Source: Meandrina meandrites
Lineage: Eukaryota; Cnidaria; Anthozoa; Scleractinia; Meandrinidae
Direction: 5' to 3'
NCBI GenBank assembly: GCA_963693305.1
Contig: OY855909.1
Span: 4,107,241-4,171,240 of the forward strand
Length of the DNA: 64,000 bases
The notes under the pieces were generated by a model. That model ran no database searches. It was not told where the DNA came from and saw nothing but the letters and a program-made list of their open reading frames with translations. Positions 25,301-36,466 of this stretch are shown in pieces. The translations under genes were made by a program, and so were the position numbers. Each line of letters starts with the position of its first letter. The stretch's first letter is position 1.

Positions 25301-28300
25301 AGGCTATAAACCGATCTGATTTCAGTCAAACAAAGGCTCTTTGTACATGGCTTTGTGGCTTCTCAAACCCTGCGGGATCGCGCTCGACATCAAGTCCCCA
25401 TCAAGCTACCAGTTTGGCCGATTATTTTCAGCTTTTTTGCGCCTTATACCTTCGTAAATCAGCTTCAATTGCTTGAATGGACGAAACAGCAGAGGAGGAC
25501 AAGAGCAAGTCTAATTCAAACTTTTCAAGAAAGCGGCGAAAACGAAAACGTAAGTTCAGTAATTTCTATTTCTACCATGAGCTACCTTGAGCTTCCTTGC
25601 TTGTCAGATCAAACAGAGACTCTGATATTTGTTGCTGATAACATAAATCAAAACTAGACCTGTTGCTTATCTGGCCATTGAATAAAAACAAGTTTAAGTT
25701 TACGAGATTCCGGGATTCCGAGATCCAAATATCAAAATTCGAGACTTCGAGACTTCGAAAATTTTAGCGAGCCCGAGATTCCGAGACGCGTATTTTAAAA
25801 GCCGAGATTTCGAGATCGGGCCAAAATTTTCCGAGACCCACGTTTTTCGAGGTACCATTCTATACCCCTAATTCAACGGGAATTCAATGGCCTTGCAACA
25901 AAAACAACAAAACCATAATTTATGCGAAATTCAAAACCCGAACAGCGGGATACTGGAACACGATTACAATCTTGGACAATTCAAATGAAAAATTAGGACC
26001 ACCCCTCCCCCCCATTTCAATGATGGGAAAATGGGCGCGTTTTGGTTTTTGCGGCGATTCATCATTGATTCAGGGGGAGGGGGGGATCTAATTTCTCTTT
26101 TTATTGTGTCCAAGATTGTAGGTTTGGCATTACGCAGACGTCCCTTTCCGCGTGAAGCAAAGGAAATGGAGACGTCTGCACGCATGCGCAGGCTACTTGT
26201 ATCCTTATTTTCCCGCTTATGGCAAATTAAAATGTTTGCAGAAACTTTTGCATTTTACTGTTTTACAATAAAATGAGTAGCTTTGATTTTATCAAACATG
26301 GAAATTATTTGCAGTTACGTGTTAAAAATGCTGTTTTAGATTGCTTAATAATTGTCGCCCCTCCCTCTCCTCCCCAACAGGTGCGTGCTTTCCTAGAGCC
26401 CCCTATAGAGGGAGTAGTGCTTGAAACCTACGGCAGTGGGAACGTTCCTGATTCACGAGAAGAACTCCTAGAGGAGATACGAGCTGCTGCCAAACGTGGA
26501 GTGATCATTGCAAACTGCACTCAGTGCTTGTATGGGCATGTGGTCGACTCGTATGCTACAGGAAGGGTACGAAAATTTCTTCGTTTTAACTGGGTCTTGT
26601 AATAATTAAGATCAACTTGTATTACACCTGTAATTATAATTAAATATTCAAGATGCGACTTCTATCATTACATTGCCAAACAGACTGGTGTTGAGCGCTA
26701 GACACAAAAATCATAATGTGCATACGTGCCATCGTGCAACCAAATTTAAAAACAAAATCGCGTTAATTTTAATTTGTGTAAATTTGATGGCGTATTTATC
26801 TCAACGTCCTTATATATAATAAATTCCGTCCTAATGTATTGATTATTAAGTGCACTTACCATATTGTGCTGCAAACCTCCTTCGCCCACATAGGTAATTA
26901 AGATTGAAAGTAACAGAGAATTAGCGATTATTTTGGTCATAAATTTCGCCTGACTGTTCCGTATTTTTGAGGCGGAGGTTGGGGCGGGGATCGTGAGTAC
27001 TGGCGAGGGAGGGGAAGGGAAGTGGCGTAAACACCCGTTTATGATTTTTTTTTTTGACGGATGGGAAGTTGAACTTTGATTAACGTTTATGTTTATGAGG
27101 TTTGGTATTTTAAGGGCTTATTCTCAATTTTTTCTGGAGTGTATGTACAAATGGCACCAAGTATTTTTGTTCTTGAGTGGAAAACCTTGACACATGAGGA
27201 ACTTCATTTCCGTTCTTGTCAGGTTTTGGTTGAAGCTGGCCTGATATCAGGAAATGACATGACTGTGGAGGCGGCACTGAGCAAGCTTTCCTATGTACTA
27301 GGACACGATGAGCTCACACTTGAAGAAAAGAAAGAGGTAAAACCGCATACGAACTAGTTGTTTGTTTACTGCACGTTACCTCGTCTGCCTCATGTCACCA
27401 AGAGCGTCACTCTCATCGTCACGCAACGTGCCCGCGAGGCACAACAGCAGAAGCGTGACGACCCAATTTCAAAGTCATTCAAATCTTAGACTAAGGAGTG
27501 TGTCGAAAGAAACATACATTCTCTTGACTTGTCCACTGGAATGTTTTTCTTTCTTTCTAATTAAAAAGTGTGCGATAGCGAGAACGATCATACCCACCCC
27601 GTTGAATTCGTGCTCTTTCAACCCCCTCCCCCCCCCCCCCCCCGGTTTCATAGTTTGCCCCTCCACTTGTGCCACCCACATAAAGCTGATTCAGTGTTAT
27701 TTTTTTTAAAATCGCGACATGAACTGTTTATTGCATTATTTCAGATGATGAAAACGAACCTACGTGGCGAATTAACATTGTATAAAGACGACAACATGCA
27801 TCAATTCTCTTTGCGTGACAATGAACTTATTGATGCGGTAGCTTCACATTTCAAAGTTGGGTCAACAGAGGTAAGAATAATTGCGAAGTGGCCTATTTGA
27901 TTGTGTGGAAAAATTGGTTATGACTTTTGTGTAACACACACTGTGTCACGTGTCACGAATTTGTCTGTGGCAGGAAGTGAGGTTCATCAAGCAAGCGTTA
28001 TTTCCGGTTTTGATGTGTCATGCTGCAAGTAGAGGCGACATTGATGCCATGGAAGAGCTATGCCAACAGGTAACCTTTGACCTTTCATAGCGCTACTTAA
28101 AAACCCACACAATTAGATACTATAAGCCTGTGTAAAACCCGGTGCCTTGACAACTTATGTACGCAGATATGTAGTGAGAAATGAGACTCTTATGAAAGCT
28201 TAGGAGAATTGAGACTGCTCTTGAAACATAACATGTACAGCATTTCTCATTCTCCCAAACTTTTTTTCCTATTTCTTTAACGCGACGGAAACATGGAAAA

Positions 28301-29534
28301 TGTTTGTATTTCTTAAACAGCTATTCCAAGAAACCTTCGGTTCGTCTGCTCCTTGCAGGGATTGGATAAGTTTGTTGGTTGCTGTTTTTGTAGCATCCAT
28401 CGACGATAAATTGTTATTCTTTTTTTTTACAGGGTGGCATGGTAAATATAGCCACGAATCATGATGGCCGTACTCCACTTCATGTAGCCTGCCTTGAAGG
28501 TCAGCTGCAAGTCATTCGCCACCTCCTTGTGAAAGACGCTTCACCGCACGTTATTGATAATCACGGGCAAACCCCGTTACACGATGCTATTCGAAGTGCT
28601 AACGAGGAGGCTATTTTGCTCCTTAGGGAGTTTGGAGCTCATTTAGGGCCCACCACCACTGATACGGCCCTTAAAATGTGCTCCCTTGCCGCTGATGATA
28701 AGGTTGATAGATTGCGGGCTTGGCACTTGGCTGGAGTTGATTTCAATGTGGGTGATTACAACAGAAGAACGGCCCTTCACGTGGTAAGTTCACTTATTTT
28801 AATCTGGGAAAGAGCATAAGTAAATCGATCGATTTTGTTTAACGAGGTTTGCATTAAACGGTGAGAGGCGAGTGTTCGCCATCTCGTCTTCTCCATATCT
28901 TTTAATGTCAATATCCACGCGGAAGTTAGAAAAACGACGCCAATGCAATTGCCGCAAAAATTCTGCTGCCAAATGCAAATATTTCAAAAGAGCGATTTTC
29001 GATTGAGTGCCGTAAAACCAAAACCAAATTAATCACTCTGGCCAATCACAAAGGACGCAGACAATCCAGTGAACCAATCAAAACTCGAAGCAAATACATG
29101 TAGCCAGCACGAAGCGCGGGAAAACTTGCGTGCAAGCGAATCACGATTGGTTTTGGTCTTACTTCTGATTGGTTGATAATGTGGCACGGGTTTTTTAAAC
29201 CAATCACTAAGCGAAGTAAAACAAAACCAAAGCAGACGCAAATTACTTTCTACAGTCAAGAGAAAACCGCTCTAAGGGTAGGGTCGGTAAATATCATTTG
29301 CTTCTCAAATGTTTTTGCCAACTGTTTTGTGGTGTGTTTCCTCTTTGTTTTTAGGCTGTTTGTCGTAATAATATGAACACGGTGAAGTTTCTGTTGGATT
29401 GTGGTGTTGACTTGAACTTGCGCGATCTCTATGGCTTCACTCCGCGGCAAAACGTGGAGGTGTTCGAAAACAAGGAAATGATAGAACTACTAGAATCTGC
29501 GATGGAAAAGAAACCTGACGCAAAAGACGAGTAA
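15891..29534 (+). CDS. ASPG: L-asparaginase / 60 kDa lysophospholipase with ankyrin repeats, copy 2 (rearranged 5' end)
   Basis: Twelve exons: 15891-16338, 17697-17841, 18486-18732, 19225-19308, 19424-19550, 21240-21352, 26381-26566, 27223-27336, 27745-27870, 27974-28069, 28433-28783, 29355-29534 (stop TAA 29532-29534). They join in frame to about 738 residues. Order: basic Ser-rich N-terminal extension (about 125 aa), asparaginase domain opening with YTGGALG, HGTDTM near residue 253, Lys of NRALKVDA, then ankyrin repeats. Intron 3 has a GC donor (CAG|GCAAGT). The start is uncertain: the ancestral start (12614-12639, matching copy 3) is cut off by insertions, and the first in-frame ATG (15891) lies in transposon-end DNA. 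Introns are swollen by elements absent from copy 3. Residue changes such as GSGNVP for GSGNGP and VKDASP for VKGASP differ from copy 3. It may be expressed with a new N-terminus or be decaying. Confidence 0.82.
16434..16669. mobile_element. AGGGACGGACCATTA-family MITE in copy 2 intron 1
   Basis: Left AAGGGACGGACCATTAG and right TAATGGTCTGTCCCTAAG are inverted; G- and C-runs lie just inside. The same insertion is in copy 3 (37,010-37,218), so it predates the duplication. Confidence 0.7.
19710..19887. mobile_element. Short element specific to copy 2 (GTGATG flanks)
   Basis: Absent from copy 3 (near 40,300). Ends CAGTGCTTTCAATAA and TTATTGAAACCCCTG are inverted, flanked by GTGATG on both sides. 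The interior repeats GTCGGCTACTT. Confidence 0.75.
19950..20846. mobile_element. 897-bp element with 5-bp TSD specific to copy 2
   Basis: Ends CAGGGTCCGAAATT and AATTTCGGACCCTG; flanks CTATG at 19945-19949 and 20847-20851. Copy 3 has the empty site (CTACCTATGACTATC, near 40,368). Sub-terminal CTGGTCGCC/GGCGACC-type motifs recall the element at 5729. Another element (20364-20470) is nested inside. Confidence 0.85.
20364..20470. mobile_element. TAGCCTGCG-family palindrome, 9-bp TSD, nested
   Basis: 107 bp, a nearly perfect hairpin with ends TAGCCTGCGAACGCAG and GCGTTCACAGGCTA; TGAAGAGAT on both sides (20355-20363, 20471-20479). Confidence 0.85.
21430..22083. repeat. 106-bp minisatellite in intron 6 of copy 2, left part
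   Basis: Units with CACAGACTTAAAAGTTAGAA, CACCTTGTACA and GAAAGTACTGCTCAATAGC recur every 106 bp or so. The array is interrupted by the Harbinger-like element and continues at 24,076-24,240. Confidence 0.85.
22084..24075. mobile_element. Harbinger-like non-autonomous element inside the minisatellite of copy 2
   Basis: Long inverted ends beginning G(G/A)TCGCCACACACGAGGG with repeated GGTCGCAGGGACTGG motifs; flanked by TTAA (a TTA target would fit PIF/Harbinger). A leader-like piece MASRAAKKKTLLLLMM (from 23560) resembles Harbinger nuclease N-termini but the frame dies soon after. The element contains an inverted copy of R1 and an (ATT)n tract (22,287-22,322). Confidence 0.65.
24076..24240. 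repeat. 106-bp minisatellite in intron 6 of copy 2, right part
   Basis: Continuation of the array after the inserted element: about one and a half units. Confidence 0.75.
24267..26195. mobile_element. Long TAGCCTGCG-family element with captured sequence, 9-bp TSD
   Basis: 1929 bp; inverted ends TAGCCTGCG(TGCAGACGTCTCC) with AAGCAAAGGAAATGG inside; CTTGTATCC flanks at 24258-24266 and 26196-26204. Copy 3 has the empty site (41,493). The 24,510-25,007 interior carries exon-like fragments, including an open stretch 24746-25007 after a TTGCAG acceptor and a C-x2-C zinc-finger-like piece. This suggests a MULE that picked up host gene pieces. A further element (25021-25869) is nested in it. Confidence 0.8.
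25021..25869. mobile_element. Nested element with 6-bp TSD
   Basis: Ends AGGGGTATAGAATGGTA and TACCATTCTATACCCCT, flanked by AATTCA at 25015-25020 and 25870-25875. Both ends carry repeated CGAGAC motifs. The interior has no complete transposase. Confidence 0.8.
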
Positions 29535-29945
29535 AGATGAAATTACTTCGCTTGGGAACGTCTTGCATGGTTAAAAAATAAGCTGTAAAGACCGAACTAT
29601 AAATTTGGGTAACAGCTCTCGCAAGGGCTCACGTGAATGGCTCGCGCTCGCGACGCTTCGAGAGGACAATAGAACAGACAACAGGAACAATGCCACTAGC
29701 GCCAAAACAGTAGCAACTGCTACACTAGAGGACCAGTAGAATTACAACCTTACGAGAGCTGCTACACTATACTGGGGAAAAAAGAACAATATAATAAACT
29801 ACAGGAACAATGTCTCTAGCCCTAGTCCCTAGAGGACCAATAGTATTACAAGCTTACGAGAGCTGCTACACTAGAGTCTAAAGAAGTGACCAGAGTTAAC
29901 GAGTACGCGTGAGTTGGACAAGAGTTGTCTTCAACGCTAATAGAA

Positions 29946-30057
29946 TAGCCTGCGAATACAGCCGCCTCTCACTCGCTCCCGCTACTACGTGCGAAACGCG
30001 AAATGCGAAATGCCAAACCGGCCGGGAGCGATGAGAGGCGGCTGTATTCGCAGGCTA
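29946..30057. mobile_element. TAGCCTGCG-family palindrome downstream of copy 2, 9-bp TSD
   Basis: 112 bp with ends TAGCCTGCGAATACAGCCGC and its complement; CTAATAGAA on both sides (29937-29945, 30058-30066). Confidence 0.85.
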
Positions 30058-30599
30058 CTAATAGAATAATATCAGCGCGTTGTGAAACGAGCTGAGGAAA
30101 CGCTAGAGTTGAAATCGACTTCCTACGAAATTGTTTTTGTTGGCTTTTGTGAAAATTTGAGCAGGCTTAAAGACCTAAGTAACGTCATTCGCAGTTCAAG
30201 AGCGCATGAGACTTGGCTAGAGTTCAAACTCTCGTCGATTCTCGAACGGTTTAAACTCTCGTCGATTCTCACTGTTTTGTTTATAAGCTGGGGGAAAAAC
30301 ACTCAGTTGTTTATCAACTGGAGGTCAGTTGATAAGCCGCGTTCGCGGTAGCAAATTTTAAAAGACTAGTGTTTCGAGCGTTAGTCCTTCGTTAGCAGGG
30401 TTAGGAGCTAACCCGCTTGGCTCCGACGAAAGGCTAACACTCAGGAATATCTCTCACGTGTCATAGTTGTGGTTATTTGTTCTTTTTTAAAATCGATTTT
30501 GAATCAGTTGAGCACTTTTAACATGATTCGTGTTAAAAGTGTTCAATTGATGACCGTGTTTTTGAGAAGCCACTGTAACGATAAGTTTTAAGGCTGTTG

Positions 30600-30796
30600 G
30601 ATGATTATTTGCCTGTACTTGGGAACTCGGCAAATATCTCGGTTAACAGCTTAAGTTCTTCACGGACGAACGGACAAAATGGTTTGGCAAACAATGCGAT
30701 TCGTTGCGGAACGGGGAAATAACTCGGTAGAGCCACGGGCTTAGCAGCCGGCACTCGTTACAGCATGCCAGAGGTACAGGGATCTTGTTCCTCCGC

Positions 30797-30882
<86 letters not shown>

Positions 30883-31749
30883 GAATTTTTAAACAGGATG
30901 GCCCTTCAGTACATGCGTACTGTTATCAAAGGGGTCCTGTAAAAAGAAAAATATATATAACAATATAAAAATAAAAGGATAAAAGGTAAAAAGTTAAAAA
31001 TCTGTTAAATTATGCTTACTTAACCTATAAAAATAATTCGTTTAAAGACTGCCTAAATAAAACCCTACTGCTAGTTTGTCTAGTTTTTAAAGGTAAAGAA
31101 TTAAAAATATTTGCACCAGAGAAATAAAAACTTTTTCGTGCAAATTCAAGTTTCACTTTAGGTAGAACAACAGTGGCTCTACAGTTCCTCGTATCGCGAT
31201 AACGCAGCAGAAAACCAGGAAACGTCTTTAGAACTCAGCAAAGTCTTCTTTATTGTAGATGATACTTGACACTAGCGCATAGTACAAACTGCTAAAGGTA
31301 ATCTCTAAGGTCTTCAAGGGTACATCGGGGTAATCGTCAAGGTAATCGATTTGCAATAGTCTACGCGTTACCTATATAGTAACCTAGGTAAATACAGTTG
31401 TCTTTCGCTATTGAATTCTGGTACAAAAGAGATGTATTGTACATGAACGAAAGTTAGTTTTTCATTCGGAAGATTGATGTATTTTTCCAGAATATAGTAT
31501 TTTCATTGGCTAAGTTATAATTAAAGATCCAAATTTACTTTTGGACGTTAACCTTGAGGAATATAATACAAGAATAAAAGGTTTCTTTTAAAATGCAAAA
31601 TCTATTATGTTTGTGAATAGACTGACCTATTAGTCTATCTGGAAAGTATAGGCAGATGTTCTTTTCAAATCATTTCCTAATATAAACTTTTGTAACTGTA
31701 TCTATTGTATCTTTTGTAGAAGTATTGTTATAATCAGTATCTTTACAGT
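30600..31749. other. Spacer between the two duplicated units
   Basis: Not shared between the units. It holds an (AAT)n microsatellite (about 30,800-30,881) and AT-rich DNA; no gene, RNA or inverted-repeat element is clear to me. Confidence 0.5.
30799..30881. repeat. (AAT)n microsatellite
   Basis: About 27 uninterrupted AAT/ATA triplets. Confidence 0.95.
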
Positions 31750-33159
31750 ATCTTTGGCGGGAATAGCGTGGTAGCAGTCGTCTTTCACTGCTGCAATATA
31801 AAGTTACGAGCTTTTTTTGGCGGGAAAAGCGCGGCGGCCCGTTATTTGCTGCGGATTTGCACCATGTGAACGTTTGTGTAAAAGGCCCACTAAGTTGCAG
31901 AGTGCTTTTTGCGATACCTGTTGCTAAAAATTGCAGTCAAATGTCGTGCAGTTAAAAACTACCACCAATCGTATTCAAAACTTGGTGTTTCTAAACGGAA
32001 TTATTTGAGGTATTTGGAGAGAATTTTCTAAAATATTATAAGAATTGTAAATAAGACTAGTAAAATGCTATGAAATTTAATTCAAACCTCAGTATTCATT
32101 TGCAACGAGCAGAACCTCATTTTTCTCATGGTTAGTCGCGTGGACGAGCGCGCGAGGAAATCACTTCCCACGAGGGCTCGTGCGTGGCGTCTCCTCGCGC
32201 GAAGTATTTTTCTCGTGCGCTCGCGTGCCCGCCGACTCGACTGACACTGAGAAAAATGAGGAACTACTGTAGTCTACTACTTTTAAAGTTCCGGAGGGGT
32301 GGTAAAAATTGGAGGGAATTATATAGACCGTTCATGTCATTAAACTGGAGAGATTATTACGTGTTATGTTTTGGGGCTTATTTTCGGGAAGTAGTGCGAT
32401 TATGGCTATATCGGAGAATACGTTTCACCGATTTAGGGTTAATATTCTTCGGAAGAATCGTAGAATAACAATCGGAAGAATTGTATAATATGGAGAATCG
32501 TGTATAACTTGGAGAATGTTTTGACTTAACTTGAAATGTTTTACTATTTTCTGATTTAGCCATAATTTTTTTTTCTCTACTAACTATGGAAGTATACACT
32601 GGTAATTCATTAAAATGCATAAATTAGAGACACTATTTATTTTTGTATTTATTCCATCAGGGTTTGTAAATCTCATTTCACAAATTAAGACTAAGGGGCA
32701 AATTTGCTCACGTTCCAACTAAAAAATGGACAAATATAAGGTTGTTAGGAATATGGTTTCTGGGGACATTTTTTAAAATGAATTTTCACTTTCGAACTTA
32801 TAGTAGTTCAGGGGTGAGTCAAAAGACAATTGTTGTCGTAAGTGTGTGTTAAAGGTCCTAAGTATATCATTTGTAAATACTTTTGAATCGCTAGAAGCAG
32901 TTAAACAGTAGTCCCTAGTTTACCGTAATGGTTCATTCAGTGCCGGTTTTTTTGGGGGGGAGGGGGCGGGAGGGAGGGTATTTAATTTTTGGGAGCTTGA
33001 GCGAGAGAAGAGCGTTTAATATACTGTTGACAGAAACCCGTTGACGCCTCTCGTCTTCACATTACTAAGAGGTTGCAAGAAGTTTCACGGTGCAATTCAG
33101 AAATGTTTGTGCTCGTAATTGCACATCAAGGTGCAATTACTTGCCCGATAGCTATTTAA

Positions 33160-33818
33160 GGTGGCTCGAAGGGGTTTTGATTTTCCCGTCTTTGGCATTC
33201 TATTGCAGCTACACCAATAACGTTGAGGTCAAACCTTTAGTGCAACTTTGTAAAGGATTTACCAATGAACAAATTGTAGTTGCTATGACGTCAAAATTCG
33301 TTGCCATGGCACCGTCATATGAGGTCAAAGATACCTTATTTTTTACCTTTTGAGGCTAATAACTTAAAAACTAGACGGTGAAAGTTTTTGTTTGTCATAT
33401 ATTTTTGTCTACTGGGCAAAGCAAACAATCTAACATTGTTTAAAAAAATTCTGTATGTAGGGTTCAGAGCCACCTTAATTAGTGAAAAAATGACGTAGCT
33501 TCGAATCCTACCTACAGATTTTTTTAAAAATTTGCAAAAATTTTTCTTTTGTCAGTTAGATAAAAATATATCAAAAACAAGAATTTTCACCAAGTAGTTT
33601 TTGAGTTAGTAGCCTCAAAAGGTCCAAAATAGGGCATCCTTGACCTCATATGACGTTGCCATGGCAACGAATTTTGACGTCACAATGACCTCACTTTATT
33701 CATTGGTAAAACTTGTACAAGTTTGCACTAAAGAATTTTCCTAAAAATTATTGGTATAGCTGTAATAGAACACCTAAAATGGGCATGTCTAATTCTGACT
33801 AAACTGTTATGAGCCACC
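33160..33818. mobile_element. TTAA-flanked foldback element upstream of copy 3 (piggyBac-type)
   Basis: Ends GGTGGCTC and GAGCCACC, each next to TTAA (33156-33159, 33819-33822). The arms are long imperfect complements (CCTCATATGACG, GCCATGGCAACGAATTTTGA). A further GAGCCACC-TTAA at 33,467-33,478 suggests two elements fused or one nested. Absent upstream of copy 2. Confidence 0.75.
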
Positions 33819-33822
33819 TTAA

Positions 33823-34811
33823 CAATTATTCCATGAGCCCGCGTTGGATGCGAGGTGGTAAATAGCCAACGAGGCGCGAAGCGCCGAGTTGGCTATAACC
33901 ACTCGTATCCAACAAGGGCGAATGGAATAATTGTTTTATTAAATTCTTCTTTAGTTAAGTATAAATCAACTGGACATTTCATTTTGACCTAAACGAAGTG
34001 ATAGTATGAGGAGGCGGGAAAATTTGTGGCGCGGTGTTCACTTTTTTGAGTTGAATGAAACACGTAACGCGAGGAAAGCGAGCGAGAGAGTTTTCTTGAT
34101 TTTCCTCGGAAAATCTCCTCGTAAATTGTCTTTTCATCCTGGAAATTGTGACAACAATTAAGGTTTACGGGAAGATCCGAAGCAATAGCTTTTCTGGAAA
34201 TTATACGCCTTGTGCAAGACGAGCGAAGCAAGTGTTTACATATTGTACTTGTTTACGGCTCCACGGCTGTCATCAAGACTACTACATTATGCTGAAACGA
34301 AATTGCACTCAGATTCGATGAAGTTTATTGAAGTATAGAAGGACAAGATCAAGATTGAAAGGTAACAAACTTAACTGAAGTGCTGAGCCACATTTACGTC
34401 TAACACTGAATGAAATTGTGTCAGTTTTCTGGTCTTCCCGTAAATTATTTTCTGCTTTTCTTCTTCGTTTAGTCGCTCTTGTTGTACATTTACAAGTATT
34501 TTTAATTAAACATTTCGCATCAATCCTTTCAGTTTTACGTAGTTGAGTCAACTATGGCATTTTGTGGTATTTGTGTGGCTTTAGGGAAGGCACTGTCGAT
34601 TATTTCTTGTATAAGCTTATAAACCTCGCCAAATTTGCCATTTTTCTGATGGAACTTTCGCTTCCCGCACGAAAATTTTTAACTGAGCGGCACTTGCCGC
34701 ACTCGTTTCCCATATAAGGTCAAACGCAGGTATAATGGCTGATAACCGAGATCTAGTGAACCAATCAGAAAGCTAGAATTGCATTATCCGAGGTTGAGAA
34801 TTTAATAAAAA
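33823..34811. mobile_element. Second insertion upstream of copy 3
   Basis: Absent from the copy 2 unit, where the flanks join (AGCTATAAACAGTTAAACC at 9650). The left part is a strong hairpin (CAATTATTCCAT...ATGGAATAATTG, 33,823-33,935, with GTTGGATGCGAG and AGCCAAC inside). Low coding potential. Confidence 0.5.
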
Positions 34812-35365
34812 CAGTTAAACCATCGCTACTTCTTGTAAGTGGACACTTAATCCCACAAAGCGGACACCTCTCCAAAGTGAACACTTTTCCTGGTCCTTAC
34901 AGTGTCCCGACCATATAAATTGTATTTTGTTTGGTCCCGTAACCATAACATATACTAAAATATTAGTTGTAAAATTCAGGGTCCAGTTGTTCAAAAGCTG
35001 GATAACGCTATCCACCCGTTAAATTACCATCCAGTGGAAAAGTGTTGATAAAACACACAACGCTATCCACTGGATAGTGACTAATCCGGTGGATAGCGTA
35101 ATTTATAAAATTGTACAGCCAGAATTTATTTAAGGAAAACTTTGAACATGTTAAGTTGAATAAAATAAAACATTTTGGTTCATGTCATAAGGATTGAATT
35201 GGCTTCAGTTTGAAAATTTAATCGCGTGGAATTTTCCTTTGGAGGCGTCGATGGATCGAGATGTCTCCTGATATTGGATACTGGGATTCATAATATATCA
35301 AGTCGTGAGGTAAATGTGCATGGAGACTACACTGCAATGTAACTGGGCGGTTGCTATGAATACCT

Positions 35366-35596
35366 AAAAATAATTGTTAATGTTTCTAAATGACGCTAAA
35401 TGGCGGTATAAAATGCACCGACGTTTCGGCAATACTGCCTTCTTCAGGGTGGCACGAAGAATAACGAGTTCGTGCCACCCTGAAGAAGGCAGTATTGCCG
35501 AAACGTCGGTGCATTTTATACCGCCATTTAGCGTCATTTAGAAACATTAACAATTATTTTTAGCATAAAAGACGCTACGCAGTTTTCAACTACTTT
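35366..35596. mobile_element. Inverted Penelope-like fragment with 15-bp TSD and long hairpin
   Basis: TTGCTATGAATACCT occurs at 35351-35365 and 35597-35611; copy 2 has the single empty site (11,040). Between them two 95-bp arms (from 35364 and to 35563) form a near-perfect palindrome with a 10-nt loop. Each arm has CCTGAAGAAGGCAG..GCCGAAACGTC, a hammerhead-like layout (CUGAAGA, stem, GAAAC-GUC) typical of Penelope-like element ends. The long TSD fits target-primed reverse transcription. Confidence 0.7.
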
Positions 35597-36415
35597 TTGC
35601 TATGAATACCTGCCACGGATGCTAAGTAATAACCCCAACAACAAATTTTCCAATAATTTAAAGTACGGTACAGGAGCAAAACTCGGTGAAAAAATATTTC
35701 GGCACCTTGAAATTCATGTGTAAGGTTGCCTGAGTAGCAAGAGTTTTGGAACGAACGAAGAGTCATTCGCCAAAAAGGGCAAAGAAAAAAAGCACTTGAC
35801 GCACCCAAATTAAAATGTGGGAACACTTGCGACACAGCCAACTGGGAAAATGACTAGATTTGAACAGGTCTTCAAGGATCAGTTTAATACAACATTTACA
35901 CGCACACAAGGCCGTTACCGGTAAGCAGGGCGCTAAAAAGGGAGGGCGCCTTGTCGGCGAGTGTTGCTTGTCCGTCGCTAATTCACCACCTCTCCCCAGC
36001 TCCACCCTTTCTCATTCATCCCCCGATCAACCTGGGTCTTCCAGTTTGATATGGTGTTCTTACATTTCAACATCCTGTCCACAATTTTGATTAAGGTTTA
36101 AGGAGATTCGTTTTCAAAATGCCAGCGCGCGGTTAGGTTTGGCTGTCATCCGTATTGGCCGTCTGTCACGGTAGCTTTACTGTTTGGCAGGGCCACGCCC
36201 AACTCTTCTTTCTCATCCGGGCTTGCGATCGGCCATGGTGGATTTGTTTTACAGAACTGATCATAAACAAAATCATAGTTATTTTGGAAGCGAATTAAAA
36301 TACTAATATTTCGTTGCACACTCCAGTGGAGCGTGAATCTTCCCTCCCCTCTTGAAAGCGACGATTCTCCAGTCTTTCACGGTCCTCAGTTTCGGCTCGG
36401 TTGCGCAGACAAAAG

Positions 36416-36451
36416 ATGGCGAGTAAGAGTTTCTTAGCAGTCTCTTTTTGA
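36416..36451 (+). promoter_or_regulatory. Upstream ORF in the copy 3 leader
   Basis: An ATG at 36416 in context aagATGG opens an 11-codon ORF (MASKSFLAVSF) that stops 15 bases before the main ATG at 36467. If the transcript starts upstream, it could damp translation of the asparaginase. In copy 2 the same uORF is broken by the insertion at 12235. The transcription start is not known, so the role is inferred. Confidence 0.4.
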
Positions 36452-36466
36452 GCTGTTTGTAGCGCT

